Assembly (NCBI RefSeq): GCF_030296935.1
Contig: NZ_AP028032.1
Coordinates: forward strand, 1,550,001-1,614,000
From: Coprobacter fastidiosus
Lineage (GTDB): Bacteria > Bacteroidota > Bacteroidia > Bacteroidales > Coprobacteraceae
Length of the DNA stretch: 64,000 bases
Reading direction: 5' to 3'
Below the pieces are notes generated by a model. The model was given only the letters and a program-made list of their open reading frames with translations, did no database searches and was not told the DNA's origin. Below are positions 27,357-38,325 of the stretch, in pieces. A program made the position numbers and the translations under genes. Within the stretch, counting starts at the first letter, position 1. Each line of letters begins with the position of its first letter.

Positions 27357-28617
27357 TATGACCCAAGACCGCCTGGAAAAGATCTTTTCCGGATTTGATA
27401 ATGTCTACGTCTCTTTCTCCGGCGGGAAAGATAGCGGAGTATTATTGAATCTCTGCATCGATTACATTCGGAAACATAAGCTCGATCGGAAACTGACGGT
27501 CTTCCATATGGACTATGAGGTACAATATCAGGAAACAATAGAGTACGTAGAACGAGTATTCAAATCTAATGCGGACATTCTGGATGTTTACCGGGTCTGC
27601 GTACCGTTCAAAGTTATAACCTGCACCTCTATGTACCAACAATTCTGGCGACCGTGGGACGATACATGCCAAGACATCTGGGTCCGTGAGATGCCTGAAG
27701 GTTGTTACCGAAAAGAAGATTTTCCATTTTACACAGAAGACATGTGGGACTATGAGTTCCAATACAAATTCGCTCACTGGTTGCACATCCAAAAAAAAGC
27801 GCAACGAACTTGCTGTCTCGTTGGGATAAGAACTCAAGAAAGCTATAATCGTTGGCGAACGATATACAGCTCGAAAAATTATCAGAAATATAGAGGTCTG
27901 AAATGGACAAGACGGTGTGGAGAATACATCTACAATGCATATCCGATCTATGATTGGCAGACAACGGATGTATGGACTGCAAACGGAAAATTCAAATGGG
28001 ACTATAACCATCTCTATGATTTGTATTACCAAGCCGGCGTCTCTTTGGAGAAACAACGTGTAGCCAGTCCTTTTCTTTCTCAAGCAATCGGGAGCTTAAA
28101 ACTATACCGAGCTATCGATCCTGACATGTGGGGGCGTATGATAAACCGAGTAAACGGAGTCGGATTTGCCGGGATATATGGCGGTACAACGGCTTTAGGA
28201 TGGCAGTCTATAAAATTGCCTAAGAATATGACATGGGCAGATTATATGAAATTTTTACTAAGTACACTTCCCGAAGAGACAAGAAACAATTATCTTGAAA
28301 AACTATCGGTGAGCGTGGCTTTTTGGAAAAATAAAGGCGGCTGTCTTGCTAATGAAACAATAAAGAAGTTGGAAGATGCCGGTATCTCGATCACTGTCGG
28401 AGAAAAAAGTAACTATAAAACTTCGAAAAAACCAGTGAGAATGGATTATCTCGATGACATCGATATTCCTGAATTTAAAGAGATCCCGACTTTTAAACGA
28501 ATTTGCATTTGCATTTTGAAAAACGACCATTGTTGTAAATACATGGGGTTCTCCCCTAATAAACACGAAAAAGAATTAAGGGAAAACGTCATGAAAAAAT
28601 ACCAATCCTTATTTTAA
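27328..28617 (+). CDS. DUF3440 phosphoadenosine-phosphosulfate-reductase-like protein (IbrA-like)
   Basis: This 429-aa protein has an N-terminal PP-loop SGGKDSG (31-37), as in PAPS reductases and other adenylating N-type ATP pyrophosphatases. It has GIRTQESYNRW and a Cys-rich stretch, and its C-terminal part matches the DUF3440 layout. Known relatives (IbrA in E. coli) sit beside a ParB-like IbrB. Met11 (27358) is an alternative start avoiding overlap. It is not a plain sulfate-assimilation gene, because no cysD, cysN or cysI is near. Confidence 0.85.
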   Translation: MKTTRKNVYDMTQDRLEKIFSGFDNVYVSFSGGKDSGVLLNLCIDYIRKHKLDRKLTVFHMDYEVQYQETIEYVERVFKSNADILDVYRVCVPFKVITCTSMYQQFWRPWDDTCQDIWVREMPEGCYRKEDFPFYTEDMWDYEFQYKFAHWLHIQKKAQRTCCLVGIRTQESYNRWRTIYSSKNYQKYRGLKWTRRCGEYIYNAYPIYDWQTTDVWTANGKFKWDYNHLYDLYYQAGVSLEKQRVASPFLSQAIGSLKLYRAIDPDMWGRMINRVNGVGFAGIYGGTTALGWQSIKLPKNMTWADYMKFLLSTLPEETRNNYLEKLSVSVAFWKNKGGCLANETIKKLEDAGISITVGEKSNYKTSKKPVRMDYLDDIDIPEFKEIPTFKRICICILKNDHCCKYMGFSPNKHEKELRENVMKKYQSLF

Positions 28618-28619
28618 TT

Positions 28620-29129
28620 ATGGAAAAATACCAAAGTCCTGTATACAAAGTTTTGCCCGTTCCGATCGAAAAGATCGTAGCCAATAGTTACAATCCAAAT
28701 ATAGTCGCTCCTCCGGAAATGAAACTTCTGGAGGTTTCGATCTGGGAAGATGGGTACACGATGCCCTGTGTATGTTATTATATCCCCGAACAGGACATTT
28801 ATGAACTGGTAGATGGATATCACCGATATCAGGTAATGAAAACCTCGAAACGAATTTATGAGCGAGAAGAAGGGAAATTACCGGTTGTCGTAATAGAAAA
28901 AGATCTATCTAACCGAATGGCATCTACAATACGCCACAACCGGGCAAGAGGAACCCACAATATTGAATTGATGAGTAATATTGTATCGGAACTCGTAAAA
29001 GCCGGTATGTCTGACAACTGGATACAAAAGAATATAGGAATGGATAAAGACGAGTTATTGCGCCTAAAGCAAATTTCGGGACTGGCAGAATTATTTGCCG
29101 ATAAAGAATTCAGTCTGGCAAAAGATTAA
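28620..29129 (+). CDS. ParB/sulfiredoxin-like N-terminal domain protein (IbrB-like)
   Basis: This 169-aa protein contains the ParB-like nuclease/CTPase-fold motifs ELVDGYHRYQVM and TIRHNRARGTHN, followed by a helix-turn-helix-like end (MSDNWIQKNIGMDKDELLRL). It begins 2 bases after the DUF3440 stop. In known ibrAB pairs the two act together in gene regulation. The ending is short compared with chromosomal ParB. Confidence 0.82.
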   Translation: MEKYQSPVYKVLPVPIEKIVANSYNPNIVAPPEMKLLEVSIWEDGYTMPCVCYYIPEQDIYELVDGYHRYQVMKTSKRIYEREEGKLPVVVIEKDLSNRMASTIRHNRARGTHNIELMSNIVSELVKAGMSDNWIQKNIGMDKDELLRLKQISGLAELFADKEFSLAKD

Positions 29130-29174
29130 AAATCAGAAATTCTTTAAACAACAAGTTTTTACTTGAAAAAATGC

Positions 29175-29210
29175 AAAAACGGCTGTCCGTAAATACGGAC
29201 AGCCGTTTTT
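29175..29210. terminator. Bidirectional intrinsic terminator
   Basis: A perfect 17-bp stem (29175-29191 with 29194-29210) has AAAAA on one side and TTTTT on the other, serving the ParB-like gene (+) and rpsO (-), which converge here. Confidence 0.9.
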
Positions 29211-29226
29211 GGGCTGAAGCAATTCC

Positions 29227-29496
29227 TTACTTTCTGATGCCAAGCTCTTTAATAATAGCACGATATCGTTCGATATCGACTTTTACTAAATAGTCAAGTA
29301 AACGACGACGTTTACCAACCAACATTCTAAGAGCTCTTTCAGTACTATAATCTTTGTGATTTGACTTTAAATGTTCAGTCAAATGAGCAATACGGTATGA
29401 AAATAATGCTATCTGCGCTTCAGGTGAGCCAGTATCAGTATTAGACTTTCCGTATTTCTCAAAGATTTCTCTTTTTTTCTCAGAAGTTAAATACAT
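29227..29496 (-). CDS. rpsO: 30S ribosomal protein S15
   Basis: This 89-aa protein has the standard S15 length. Signature residues include DTGSPEAQIALFSYRIAHLT, LKSNHKDYSTERALRMLVGK and RRRLLDYL. S15 binds 16S rRNA early in assembly. A TACCTTTG box lies ~40 bases upstream. Confidence 0.97.
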   Translation of the reverse strand: MYLTSEKKREIFEKYGKSNTDTGSPEAQIALFSYRIAHLTEHLKSNHKDYSTERALRMLVGKRRRLLDYLVKVDIERYRAIIKELGIRK

Positions 29497-29826
29497 TTTT
29501 CTGCGATTTTGTTGTTAATAAATTCTTTGAGGGGGCAAAGGTATAAATTCATTTTTGATTTACCATATTTTTGCAAGCTTTTTTAAATATCCGAACGCTT
29601 TTTCTTCTGAAAAGATTCTGGTATTTCCCATTTTAGCCTTGTTTGACTCTTTGCCGCATATTCCTTTTATATTATCGGAAAACCCAAACAGGTTCTAAAA
29701 ACATGAAAAAAAATTCATAAAAAGGATCAGAATATTAAATATTAATGACAAAGGAAGAAAACTTAAATTAAAGAGAAACATCATAAAAATTTTTGTCGTA
29801 CCTTTGCGCCACTCAAAATAGATTAT
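29497..29826. promoter_or_regulatory. Divergent promoter region of rpsO and typA
   Basis: This 330-bp AT-rich gap holds two -7 boxes: TACCTTTG on the minus strand at 29536-29543 (rpsO) and on the plus strand at 29799-29806 (typA). No good -33 TTTG partner was identified for either. Confidence 0.5.
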
Positions 29827-31623
29827 ATGCAAAAAATCAGAAACATCGCTATCATTGCACATGTTGACCACGGGAAAACGACTCTGGTCGACAAAATGCT
29901 TTTGGCCGGACAACTATTTCGCGAGAATCAAAACTCCGGCGAGTTAATACTCGACAATAACGATCTGGAACGTGAACGAGGAATAACAATTCTTTCCAAG
30001 AACGTATCAATACGATATAAAGATTATAAGATAAATATTATAGATACTCCGGGACATGCCGATTTCGGGGGAGAAGTCGAACGGGTATTGAATATGGCCG
30101 ACGGCTGTCTATTGCTCGTAGACGCTTTTGAAGGCCCGATGCCTCAAACCCGCTTCGTATTGCAGAAAGCAATACAAATGGGTTTGAAACCTATCGTAGT
30201 AATCAATAAGGTAGATAAACCGAACTGCCGTCCCGATGAAGTGCAGGAAATGGTATTTGACCTGATGTTCAGTCTCGATGCAACAGAAGAACAGCTCGAT
30301 TTCCCGACAATTTACGGATCTGCAAAACAAAATTGGATGTCAACTGATTGGAAAAATCGGACAGAAGACATCACACCCTTATTAGATGCCATTATCGAGA
30401 ATATTCCCGAACCAGCTTATTTAGAAGGAACACCCCAACTCCTTATAACATCTTTAGATTACTCGTCCTATGTAGGTCGTATTGCCATAGGACGCGTGCA
30501 CCGAGGAGAATTACACGAGGGACAAGATGTCGCTTTATGTAAAAAAGACGGTTCTATTTCAAAGCAACGAATTAAGGAATTACATATTTTCGAAGGATTG
30601 GGACGAACCAAAGTGAAATCTGCCCAATCAGGTGAAATTTGCGCTCTGATCGGTATCGAAGGTTTCGAGATCGGAGATACGATCGCCGATATTCAAAATC
30701 CAGAACCGCTGAAACGAATCGCCATCGACGAACCGACCATGTCGATGACATTTACCAATAATGACTCTCCGTTCTTCGGTAAAGACGGTAAATTCGTCAC
30801 ATCCAGACATATTGCCGAACGACTTGAAAAAGAGCTGGACCGGAATCTTGCTTTACGTGTAGAAAAAGCTCCTGAAGATGGAGTATGGACTGTATATGGA
30901 CGTGGAGTTCTCCATTTATCTATTTTAATCGAAACCATGCGTCGTGAAGGTTACGAACTGCAAGTAGGTCAACCCCAAGTAATCATCCGCGAAATCGACG
31001 GTGTAAAATGTGAACCGGTAGAACAATTAACCGTTAACGTACCTGAAGAATATTCCAGCAAGATTATCGATATGGTAACACGCCGCAAAGGAGATCTTCT
31101 AAGCATGGATAATCAAGGAGACCGCATACACATGGAATTTTCAATTCCGTCTCGTGGTATCATCGGCCTTCGGAATAATGTGTTGACCGCTTCGGCCGGT
31201 GAAGCGATCATGGCTCATCGTTTTCTCGAATATCAACCATGGAAAGGCGATATTGACCGCCGTACAAACGGATCGCTGATTGCTATGGAATCAGGAACTG
31301 CTTATGCTTACGCAATAGATAAACTGCAAGATCGAGGCAAATTCTTCATCTTTCCGCAAGAAGAAGTATATGCAGGGCAGGTTGTGGGTGAAAATGCCAA
31401 AGAGGGCGATATCGTAGTGAATGTAACCAAATCGAAAAAACTCACCAATATGCGTGCTTCAGGAGCTGATGATAAAGCAAAAATTATTCCTCCTGTCGTA
31501 TTTAGCCTCGAAGAAGCTCTCGAATACATTAAAGAAGATGAATATGTAGAGGTTACTCCGCATCATATTCGTCTCCGAAAAATTATTTTGGATGAGACGG
31601 AACGTAAACGAAGCAATAAATAA
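29827..31623 (+). CDS. typA: Translational GTPase TypA/BipA
   Basis: This 598-aa ribosome-associated GTPase is involved in 50S assembly and stress. It has G1 [40 protein letters not shown]-like domains II and III, and the TypA C-terminal domain ([16 protein letters not shown]). Length and order are normal. Confidence 0.97.
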   Translation: MQKIRNIAIIAHVDHGKTTLVDKMLLAGQLFRENQNSGELILDNNDLERERGITILSKNVSIRYKDYKINIIDTPGHADFGGEVERVLNMADGCLLLVDAFEGPMPQTRFVLQKAIQMGLKPIVVINKVDKPNCRPDEVQEMVFDLMFSLDATEEQLDFPTIYGSAKQNWMSTDWKNRTEDITPLLDAIIENIPEPAYLEGTPQLLITSLDYSSYVGRIAIGRVHRGELHEGQDVALCKKDGSISKQRIKELHIFEGLGRTKVKSAQSGEICALIGIEGFEIGDTIADIQNPEPLKRIAIDEPTMSMTFTNNDSPFFGKDGKFVTSRHIAERLEKELDRNLALRVEKAPEDGVWTVYGRGVLHLSILIETMRREGYELQVGQPQVIIREIDGVKCEPVEQLTVNVPEEYSSKIIDMVTRRKGDLLSMDNQGDRIHMEFSIPSRGIIGLRNNVLTASAGEAIMAHRFLEYQPWKGDIDRRTNGSLIAMESGTAYAYAIDKLQDRGKFFIFPQEEVYAGQVVGENAKEGDIVVNVTKSKKLTNMRASGADDKAKIIPPVVFSLEEALEYIKEDEYVEVTPHHIRLRKIILDETERKRSNK

Positions 31624-31633
31624 CATATTTAAT

Positions 31634-31671
31634 AAAAATAACGGTTGATCAATTGATCAACCGTTATTTTT
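31634..31671. terminator. Bidirectional terminator between typA and trpA
   Basis: A perfect 38-bp palindrome (19-bp arms) has A5 at one end and T5 at the other, 10 bases after typA. trpA ends at 31765 from the other side, so it can stop both. Confidence 0.9.
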
Positions 31672-31764
31672 ATACTCTCTACCGCATCCGCAATCTACAA
31701 GATGCTATCTAAATTTTTCGATAAATATATTATCGTGATTTTTAAATCCATATAAATTCTCAAC

Positions 31765-32538
31765 CTACTTTTTCCCAATCATCTCCAATAATCGAGAAAC
31801 GGCTTTTGCAGGAGACCCCTGTGCAAGCAACTTAACAAACTGACTACCGATAATCGCACCGGAAGCATTCCGACAAGCTGAATCGAATGTTTCCCGGTTA
31901 GATATACCGAATCCTATCAGGCGGGGATTACGAAGATTCATCGCAGCTATACGACGGAAATATTCCTGCTTAACTTCATCGAACGACTGCTGCGCACCGG
32001 TCGTCGCCGCAGAAGATACCATATAGATAAATCCTTCTGTATTCCGGTCGATAAATCGGATACGTTCTTCGGAAGTTTCAGGGGTAATAAGCATTATTAC
32101 ATTCAGATCATAACGATCTGCTACGGGCTTATACTCTTCAAGATAATCTTTGAACGGCAAGTCCGGGATTATTACTCCATCTACTCCTACTTCATGACAA
32201 CTTCGGCAAAAGTTCTCAAAACCATATTGCATTATAGGGTTAAGATACCCCATCAAGATTAACGGAATATCTACTTCGGAACGGATATTTCGAAGCTGCC
32301 CGAAGAGTTTACTCAATGACATACCGTTCTGCAAAGCCTTTGCAGCCGCATTCTGAATCACGATTCCATCGGCCATAGGATCTGAAAAAGGGATTCCTAT
32401 TTCTACCATATCGATTCCCTGACGTTGTAATTCTCCAATAATCTCACGAGTAATATCAAACGCCGGATATCCGGCTGTAAAATAGACCGAAAGAATATTT
32501 TTTTCTTTACGGCCAAACAATTGTTGTATTCGATTCAT
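31765..32538 (-). CDS. trpA: Tryptophan synthase alpha chain
   Basis: TrpA cleaves indole-3-glycerol phosphate to indole for TrpB. This 257-aa TIM barrel has the catalytic Glu in [16 protein letters not shown], the catalytic Asp in [10 protein letters not shown], and [10 protein letters not shown]. It is the last gene of the trp operon and overlaps trpF by 4 bases. Confidence 0.96.
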   Translation of the reverse strand: MNRIQQLFGRKEKNILSVYFTAGYPAFDITREIIGELQRQGIDMVEIGIPFSDPMADGIVIQNAAAKALQNGMSLSKLFGQLRNIRSEVDIPLILMGYLNPIMQYGFENFCRSCHEVGVDGVIIPDLPFKDYLEEYKPVADRYDLNVIMLITPETSEERIRFIDRNTEGFIYMVSSAATTGAQQSFDEVKQEYFRRIAAMNLRNPRLIGFGISNRETFDSACRNASGAIIGSQFVKLLAQGSPAKAVSRLLEMIGKK

Positions 32539-33152
32539 CTCTTTAATTTTGTTATAAATCGGTTTAATTTTTCTATATCTTTTATTCCGGGAGAAATTTC
32601 AAAACAACTGTTCAAATCCACCCCTGCAAATTGTGGATGCTTAAAATTCAAAACTCTCTCCACATCATTCTCTCCTATACCTCCTGCTATCAAAAAAGGA
32701 ATGTTCCCTGTATAATGTTGCAATATACCCCAATCGAATGAACATCCTGAACCGCCATAACCGGACGTAGAAGTATCGAACAAGAAAAAATCACAACACC
32801 CGTCATATCTCCCGACAGCCATCAAATCATCTGGAACAGATACAGAAAAGGCTTTAATCACCTGTATTCCTTGTTGCCTCAATGCCACGCACACAGAAGG
32901 GATTTCACTCCCATGCAACTGCACATGTGTAAGTCCGTATCGGATTACCGCATCTTCGATCACGCCCAGCTTTTCATTTACAAAAACCCCTACTCGTCCT
33001 GCAGATCGCGGCAGGTACTTAGGCAAGGAATTTACATAACGAGGAGAACGGGGATAAAAAATAAAACCTATGAGATCAACCGACAGATTCTCCACCAACC
33101 GAATATTCTCCCCATCACGCATACCGCATACTTTAACCAACATCTTCTCCAC
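32535..33152 (-). CDS. trpF: Phosphoribosylanthranilate isomerase
   Basis: TrpF performs the Amadori rearrangement of PRA to CdRP. This 205-aa protein has catalytic Cys in KVCGMRD and the catalytic Asp in [16 protein letters not shown]-like context (FFLFDTS), then [13 protein letters not shown]. Its start lies inside the end of trpC (20-bp overlap), consistent with coupling. Confidence 0.95.
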   Translation of the reverse strand: MEKMLVKVCGMRDGENIRLVENLSVDLIGFIFYPRSPRYVNSLPKYLPRSAGRVGVFVNEKLGVIEDAVIRYGLTHVQLHGSEIPSVCVALRQQGIQVIKAFSVSVPDDLMAVGRYDGCCDFFLFDTSTSGYGGSGCSFDWGILQHYTGNIPFLIAGGIGENDVERVLNFKHPQFAGVDLNSCFEISPGIKDIEKLNRFITKLKR

Positions 33153-33930
33153 CGTTTAACTGCTTCACAAACCAGCTCAAAGCTGCACCGGGTCGAACCT
33201 CTTTCATAAAATTCTCTCCCATTAAAAATCCTCTGAATCCCACCCGACGCAAAGCTCTAACCGTATCGGGGGAAGAAATCCCGCTTTCCGATATGCAGAT
33301 TTTATCCGAAGGCAAATACCTAACCATATCGAACGAGTGTTCCACTCGAGTTTCAAAGGTCGTCAAATCACGATTGTTAACTCCTATCATATCAGCTCCG
33401 GTATCCAAATAGTCGAGTTCTTTTTCTTCATGCAACTCGAGCAATACTTCCATTCCGAGGCTGTGAGCCAAATCGGTAAAACGACGACAAGTCTTCCGAT
33501 CGAGTACTGCAGCGATGAGCAACACGGCATCCGCACCTATCGCTTTTGCTTGATAAATCTGGTATTCATCGATTACAAACTCTTTACGTAAAAGAGGTAT
33601 ATCAATGCTTTTCCGGACTTTACACAAATCGGCAACCGTTCCACCAAAATAAGTATAATCAGTCAATATAGAAGATGCAGATGCTCCACCCCGTTGATAA
33701 TCAAGCACAACTCTTTCGACATCGGCATCCCGATGTATCCACCCTTTTGAAGGAGAACGACGTTTAAACTCAGCTATTATACCTGAAGAAGATTCTGACA
33801 ATGCACGGCTCAGGGAAACAGTACTGCGCATCATTTGTTCGCTTCCTAAAAGCATATCCACAGTATAGGCTTCTTTATGTCGCTGCACTTCGATTCGTTT
33901 ATCTGCAACTATTTTATCCAGAATATTCAT
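33133..33930 (-). CDS. trpC: Indole-3-glycerol phosphate synthase
   Basis: TrpC converts CdRP to indole-3-glycerol phosphate. The start at MNILDKIVADKR is the family start; an upstream Met at 33957 would overlap trpD. Motifs are IIAEFKRRSPSKG, LRKEFVIDEYQIYQA, VNNRDLTTFE and SESGI. Confidence 0.95.
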   Translation of the reverse strand: MNILDKIVADKRIEVQRHKEAYTVDMLLGSEQMMRSTVSLSRALSESSSGIIAEFKRRSPSKGWIHRDADVERVVLDYQRGGASASSILTDYTYFGGTVADLCKVRKSIDIPLLRKEFVIDEYQIYQAKAIGADAVLLIAAVLDRKTCRRFTDLAHSLGMEVLLELHEEKELDYLDTGADMIGVNNRDLTTFETRVEHSFDMVRYLPSDKICISESGISSPDTVRALRRVGFRGFLMGENFMKEVRPGAALSWFVKQLNGGEDVG

Positions 33931-33937
33931 CTTCGAA

Positions 33938-34933
33938 TCAAGAATTAAGTTCGACAAACATTTTCAATGTCTTTAATGCTCTTCCACTTTCCATAGATTC
34001 ACGAGCTAAGGCGATACAGTCTGCCAGAGATTTTTCCGGCTCAATTACCCGAATAGCAAACGCTGCATTAGCAATCACACAGTCGGTTTGCGCCGGTGTA
34101 GCTTCACCTTGCAATACACGATCAAATATACGAGCAGCTTCATCCGGAGATTTTCCCCCATCGAGATCTTGCTCACAATAACGGTTAAAACCTATACTTT
34201 CAGGAGTATAGATCGTCTCAGTAGTAGAAGTCGCAACCTTAAACTCTCCCGTTAATGAAATTTCATCGTATCCATCGAGACCATGCACTACGGCAAAACG
34301 AGTATCGCTCTCCTGAAAGACATAATTGTAAAGACGCAATAGCGGCAAATTATAAACTCCGAGCAACTGATATTTCGGCAAGGCCGGATTGACCAGCGGA
34401 CCGAGCATATTGAAAAACGTACGTACCCCCAAAGCTTTACGAACAGGAGCAACGGCTTTCATGGCCGAATTGAAAAGAGGTGCATGCAAATAGGCAATAT
34501 TACACATATCCATACTCTTACGAAGACGACTCATATCAGAAGTAAATTGTACACCGTGCTGCTCCATAACATTACTTGCCCCGCTTACCGAAGTAGCTCC
34601 GTAGTTTCCATGTTTCACAACGGGATAACCTGCTCCTGCTACGACAAAACATGCCGCAGTAGAAATATTGAACGTATTTTTTCCGTCACCTCCAGTACCG
34701 ACTATATCGATAGGAGCATATTCGGAAAGATCGACCGGAATACGCATTTCGAGTAAAGCATCCCGAAATCCTGTCAGTTCCTCGACTGAGATGTTCCGCA
34801 TTAAGAATACTGTAATTAAAGAGGCTATCTGCGCATCATTGTACTTACCCTGTACGATATTTTGAAGTATATCCCGAGCTTCGGTTCTCCCAAGATACCG
34901 ATGTTCGAACAACTTATATAGAATTTGCTTCAT
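33938..34933 (-). CDS. trpD: Anthranilate phosphoribosyltransferase
   Basis: TrpD joins anthranilate to PRPP. This 331-aa protein has DIVGTGGDGKNTFNIST for PRPP binding, KHGNYGATSVSGASNVME and GPLVNPALPKYQLLGVY. It lies 13 bases after trpG. Confidence 0.96.
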   Translation of the reverse strand: MKQILYKLFEHRYLGRTEARDILQNIVQGKYNDAQIASLITVFLMRNISVEELTGFRDALLEMRIPVDLSEYAPIDIVGTGGDGKNTFNISTAACFVVAGAGYPVVKHGNYGATSVSGASNVMEQHGVQFTSDMSRLRKSMDMCNIAYLHAPLFNSAMKAVAPVRKALGVRTFFNMLGPLVNPALPKYQLLGVYNLPLLRLYNYVFQESDTRFAVVHGLDGYDEISLTGEFKVATSTTETIYTPESIGFNRYCEQDLDGGKSPDEAARIFDRVLQGEATPAQTDCVIANAAFAIRVIEPEKSLADCIALARESMESGRALKTLKMFVELNS

Positions 34934-34946
34934 TTCCGTTTTTATT

Positions 34947-35516
34947 TTAATGATAAAGAAAATTGCGAATAATCGTATGCCCTTCAGGTGTTAATACCGA
35001 TTCGGGATGAAACTGTATGCCACGTACATCATATTTTCTGTGTCGAAGCGCCATGATCTGTCCGGAAGCATCTCTCGCCGTGATCTCGAGCTCTGCCGGA
35101 AATCCATCAGGACTGACCACCCAAGAATGATAACGACCTACTTGTATTTCTCGGGGCAATCCCGTAAAAAGCGAGTCGTCCGTAATAATTTCCACAGAAG
35201 TCTGCACCCCATGATATACCTCCTTCAGATTTTCCAATACTGCGCCGAAAGCCTCACCAATAGCCTGATGACCGAGACAAACTCCTAAAATACTCTTCGT
35301 AGGAGCATAACGTCGTATCAATGGCAACAATAACCCCGCTTCTTCCGGAACGCCAGGACCGGGCGAAAGTATAATTTTATCGAAACGTTCTATTTCGTCA
35401 AGCGTAATTTTATCATTCCGACACACCTCGACATCGGTCTCTCCTAACTCGTGCACCAGATGCAATAAATTGTAGGTAAACGAGTCATAATTATCAAATA
35501 TCAATATCTTTTCCAT
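34947..35516 (-). CDS. trpG: Anthranilate synthase glutamine amidotransferase component
   Basis: TrpG supplies ammonia to TrpE. This 189-aa class I amidotransferase has LSPGPGVPEEAG, the nucleophile Cys in GVCLGHQAIGEAFG, and His/Glu in GIQFHPESVLTPEG. It is a separate protein, not fused to TrpD or TrpE. Confidence 0.96.
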   Translation of the reverse strand: MEKILIFDNYDSFTYNLLHLVHELGETDVEVCRNDKITLDEIERFDKIILSPGPGVPEEAGLLLPLIRRYAPTKSILGVCLGHQAIGEAFGAVLENLKEVYHGVQTSVEIITDDSLFTGLPREIQVGRYHSWVVSPDGFPAELEITARDASGQIMALRHRKYDVRGIQFHPESVLTPEGHTIIRNFLYH

Positions 35517-35521
35517 ATCTT

Positions 35522-36940
35522 CTAATTTTTCAAAGTTACTGCCATATCGATGGCTTTTTTCAAAGCTCCCAACTTATTATTCACTTCTTGCAATTCATTC
35601 TCTTCTTTGCTGTGCGCTACAATTCCGCCTCCTGCCTGATACCACAATTCATGGTTACGACTTACAAAAGTACGTATCGTTATCGCTTGATTAAGATCTC
35701 CGTTGAATCCGATAAACCCGATACAACCGCCATAAGCACCTCGGTTATGAGGCTCTATCTCAGAAATCAGTTGCATGGCCCGTACTTTAGGAGCACCGGA
35801 AAGAGTTCCCGCCGGAAAAGTATCGATAAACGTCCCGACCGGATTAGCTTCCGAATCAAGTTGTCCGCACACTCGAGAAACGAGATGTATCACATGACTA
35901 TAATACTGAGGTTCTTTATAAAACAGAACATTCACATCATGACAATTCCGGCTGAGATCATTTCTTGCCAGATCGACCAGCATCACATGTTCGGCATTCT
36001 CTTTCGGATCGGCAAGAAGCGTTTCGGTAAGCTCCCTGTCTTTGCAAATATCTCCTGTACGTCGGGTCGTTCCGGCAATAGGATCTATGTACGCCTTACC
36101 GTTTTCTATCCTGCAATGCGTTTCGGGTGAAGACCCGAATATACGATACCCTCCGAAATCGAAATAAAACAAATAAGGAGACGGATTGATAGAACGCAAC
36201 GCTCTATACACCTTAAAGTCATCACCCGAAAAAGGCTGGATAAAACGACGGGAAAGAACAATTTGAAAAACATCGCCACGCAAACAATGCTCTATACCTT
36301 TACGCACGTTAGCCTTGTGTTGTTCATCGGTAACAGTGCTATATACAGGCGCGGTAAGAAAAAAATTATATGAAGCGAAATTTCTATTTTCGATAACCGA
36401 CTCCAGTTCGTTAAGAGTAGTGCCCTCTCCTTCAGAAAGCATCTCAACCAAAGTCAATTCATTTTTAAAATGGTTAAATACAATCACCTGTTTATAAAGA
36501 ATATAAAGCAGATCCGGAGCATCATTGCATTCATCATGGCTCTCTTTTACGGGAATATTCTCGAAATATTTCACAGCGTTGAATGTCGTGTAACCATATA
36601 ACCCACATACCCGGCTCTCGTCACCGGATACTCTGAATCGGGAGATAAAATCGTTTATAGCCTTTTCTACGGTAAATGATTCATCGATCATCCTCTTTTC
36701 TCTGCATCCATCGGGAAATGTCATTGTACAGACTCCGCTGTTTACCCCGATACTCGCCAACGGACAGAGAGCTATAAACGAAAGGCTGTTTTCCCCTGCA
36801 TGATAGTCGGAACTTTCCATAAGTGCCGACTGAGGATAAATATCACGAACTTTAAGATAGATACTTACAGGCGTATGCAGATCTCCTAATACTTTTTTAC
36901 TTCGTGTTGTATAATCGAATGTTTTCATCTGACTTTTCAT
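35522..36940 (-). CDS. trpE: Anthranilate synthase component I
   Basis: TrpE makes anthranilate from chorismate. The protein is 472 aa, with Met5 (36928) an alternative start. Chorismate-binding blocks are [61 protein letters not shown] and [10 protein letters not shown]. The first codon overlaps trpB by 4 bases. An LLES-like feedback motif is represented near the N-terminus by ALMESSDY, consistent with Trp inhibition. Confidence 0.96.
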   Translation of the reverse strand: MKSQMKTFDYTTRSKKVLGDLHTPVSIYLKVRDIYPQSALMESSDYHAGENSLSFIALCPLASIGVNSGVCTMTFPDGCREKRMIDESFTVEKAINDFISRFRVSGDESRVCGLYGYTTFNAVKYFENIPVKESHDECNDAPDLLYILYKQVIVFNHFKNELTLVEMLSEGEGTTLNELESVIENRNFASYNFFLTAPVYSTVTDEQHKANVRKGIEHCLRGDVFQIVLSRRFIQPFSGDDFKVYRALRSINPSPYLFYFDFGGYRIFGSSPETHCRIENGKAYIDPIAGTTRRTGDICKDRELTETLLADPKENAEHVMLVDLARNDLSRNCHDVNVLFYKEPQYYSHVIHLVSRVCGQLDSEANPVGTFIDTFPAGTLSGAPKVRAMQLISEIEPHNRGAYGGCIGFIGFNGDLNQAITIRTFVSRNHELWYQAGGGIVAHSKEENELQEVNNKLGALKKAIDMAVTLKN

Positions 36941-38124
36941 TTATTTTTCATTTCACGAATATAAGTTTCCATATCTTTATCCCCTCTGCCCGAAACGGTA
37001 AGCACAACCACATCCTCAGGACGGAAACGAAGTTTTCCGAGAGCTCCCAAAGCATGTGCCGATTCAAGTGCCGGAATAATGCCTTCAAGTCTTGTCAACT
37101 CAAATGCGGCGTTTAATGCCTCATCATCATTTATAGCTAAAACCGTTGCACGTTTATTTGTCGCCAAGTTTGCATGGATAGGCCCTATACCGGGATAATC
37201 GAGTCCGGCAGAAATAGAATAAGGTTCTTCAATTTGCCCGTCCTGGCTCTGCATAACAAGAGTCTTGCTGCCATGAATAATCCCGATTTTGCCAAGTTGT
37301 ATAGTAGCTGCGGACATACCGGTATCGATACCCTTTCCTCCGGCCTCCGCAAGAACTATTTTTACCCGATCGTCATTAACATAATGATAAATCGTTCCGG
37401 CAGCATTACTGCCGCCACCGACACAGGCAATAAGGTAATCAGGATAATCCCGTCCTTCTTGCAAAGAGAGTTGTTTCCGTATCTCCTCACTAATCACCGA
37501 CTGCAAGCGGGCTACCATATCGGGATAAGGATGCGGTCCTACTGTAGATCCGATTATATAATAGGTATCCGAAGGATGACAGCACCAGTCTCGTATCGCC
37601 TCATTCGTAGCATCTTTTAGCGTCATATTGCCTGATGTCACCGGGTAAACCGTAGCACCGAGCATTTCCATTTTCTGTACATTAATATGCTGCCGCTCGA
37701 CATCGGTTTTTCCCATATAAACAACACACTCCATATTCATAAGAGCACAAACCGTAGCCGTTGCGACACCGTGTTGTCCCGCTCCGGTCTCGGCAATAAT
37801 ACGTCTCTTACCCATTCGTTTGGCAATCAAGATCTGTCCTATAGTATTATTGATCTTATGTGCTCCGGTATGGTTAAGATCTTCTCGTTTAAGATAGATG
37901 CGACAACCATACCGCTCGGATAGCCGAGGGGCAAGATAAAGAGGTGAGGGACGACCGACATAGTCACGCAACAAACCGTCAAACTCGTTTTTGAATGACT
38001 CGCTTTGAATAATGGGAAGATAGTTCTTCCTTAACTCCTCTACACATCCATAAAGAATTTCAGGAACGTACGCCCCTCCAAATTCTCCATAATAACCGTC
38101 ATCATTTACTTGATAATCTTTCAT
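36937..38124 (-). CDS. trpB: Tryptophan synthase beta chain
   Basis: TrpB condenses indole with serine using PLP. This 395-aa protein has PLP Lys90 in [36 protein letters not shown] and ESAHALG near the C-terminus. It is the first structural gene of trpBEGDCFA and follows the leader/attenuator. Confidence 0.97.
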   Translation of the reverse strand: MKDYQVNDDGYYGEFGGAYVPEILYGCVEELRKNYLPIIQSESFKNEFDGLLRDYVGRPSPLYLAPRLSERYGCRIYLKREDLNHTGAHKINNTIGQILIAKRMGKRRIIAETGAGQHGVATATVCALMNMECVVYMGKTDVERQHINVQKMEMLGATVYPVTSGNMTLKDATNEAIRDWCCHPSDTYYIIGSTVGPHPYPDMVARLQSVISEEIRKQLSLQEGRDYPDYLIACVGGGSNAAGTIYHYVNDDRVKIVLAEAGGKGIDTGMSAATIQLGKIGIIHGSKTLVMQSQDGQIEEPYSISAGLDYPGIGPIHANLATNKRATVLAINDDEALNAAFELTRLEGIIPALESAHALGALGKLRFRPEDVVVLTVSGRGDKDMETYIREMKNK

Positions 38125-38163
38125 ATTGTCTTATTTTTTCGTTTTCACTATCTGTTTTCGGGA

Positions 38164-38201
38164 TATAAAAAAAGAGGTTTGCCGTGTTGGCAAACCTCTT
38201 T
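38164..38201 (-). terminator. trp attenuator (intrinsic terminator)
   Basis: On the minus strand a perfect 13-bp stem AAAGAGGTTTGCC/GGCAAACCTCTTT with a 5-base loop is followed by seven T. It lies between the leader peptide (stop 38244) and trpB (38124). An upstream GCAACCTTA segment could pair with the first stem arm as an antiterminator. Confidence 0.85.
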
Positions 38202-38243
38202 ATACGGTATATATTTTTAATTACATAAGGTTGCTTCTCACGA

Positions 38244-38297
38244 CTACGGGAGTTGTAAGAATTGCCACCAATATGTATTTACTAAAATCGTATTCAT
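38244..38297 (-). CDS. trpL: trp operon leader peptide
   Basis: This 17-codon ORF, MNTILVNTYWWQFLQLP, has tandem Trp codons at positions 10-11 (38265-38270). It sits ~43 bases before the terminator stem and just after the predicted promoter. Stalling at WW when Trp-tRNA is scarce would favour the antiterminator. A Bacteroidota trp attenuation RNA motif has been proposed from comparative genomics; this layout agrees with it. Confidence 0.8.
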   Translation of the reverse strand: MNTILVNTYWWQFLQLP

Positions 38298-38325
38298 CTT
38301 TACATTTCACTCTGTTTGTTGAGTG

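Noticed and set aside
33133-33957. Longer trpC start at 33957
   Set aside because: It adds nine residues not typical of TrpC and overlaps trpD; the internal MNILDKIVADKR matches the family start.
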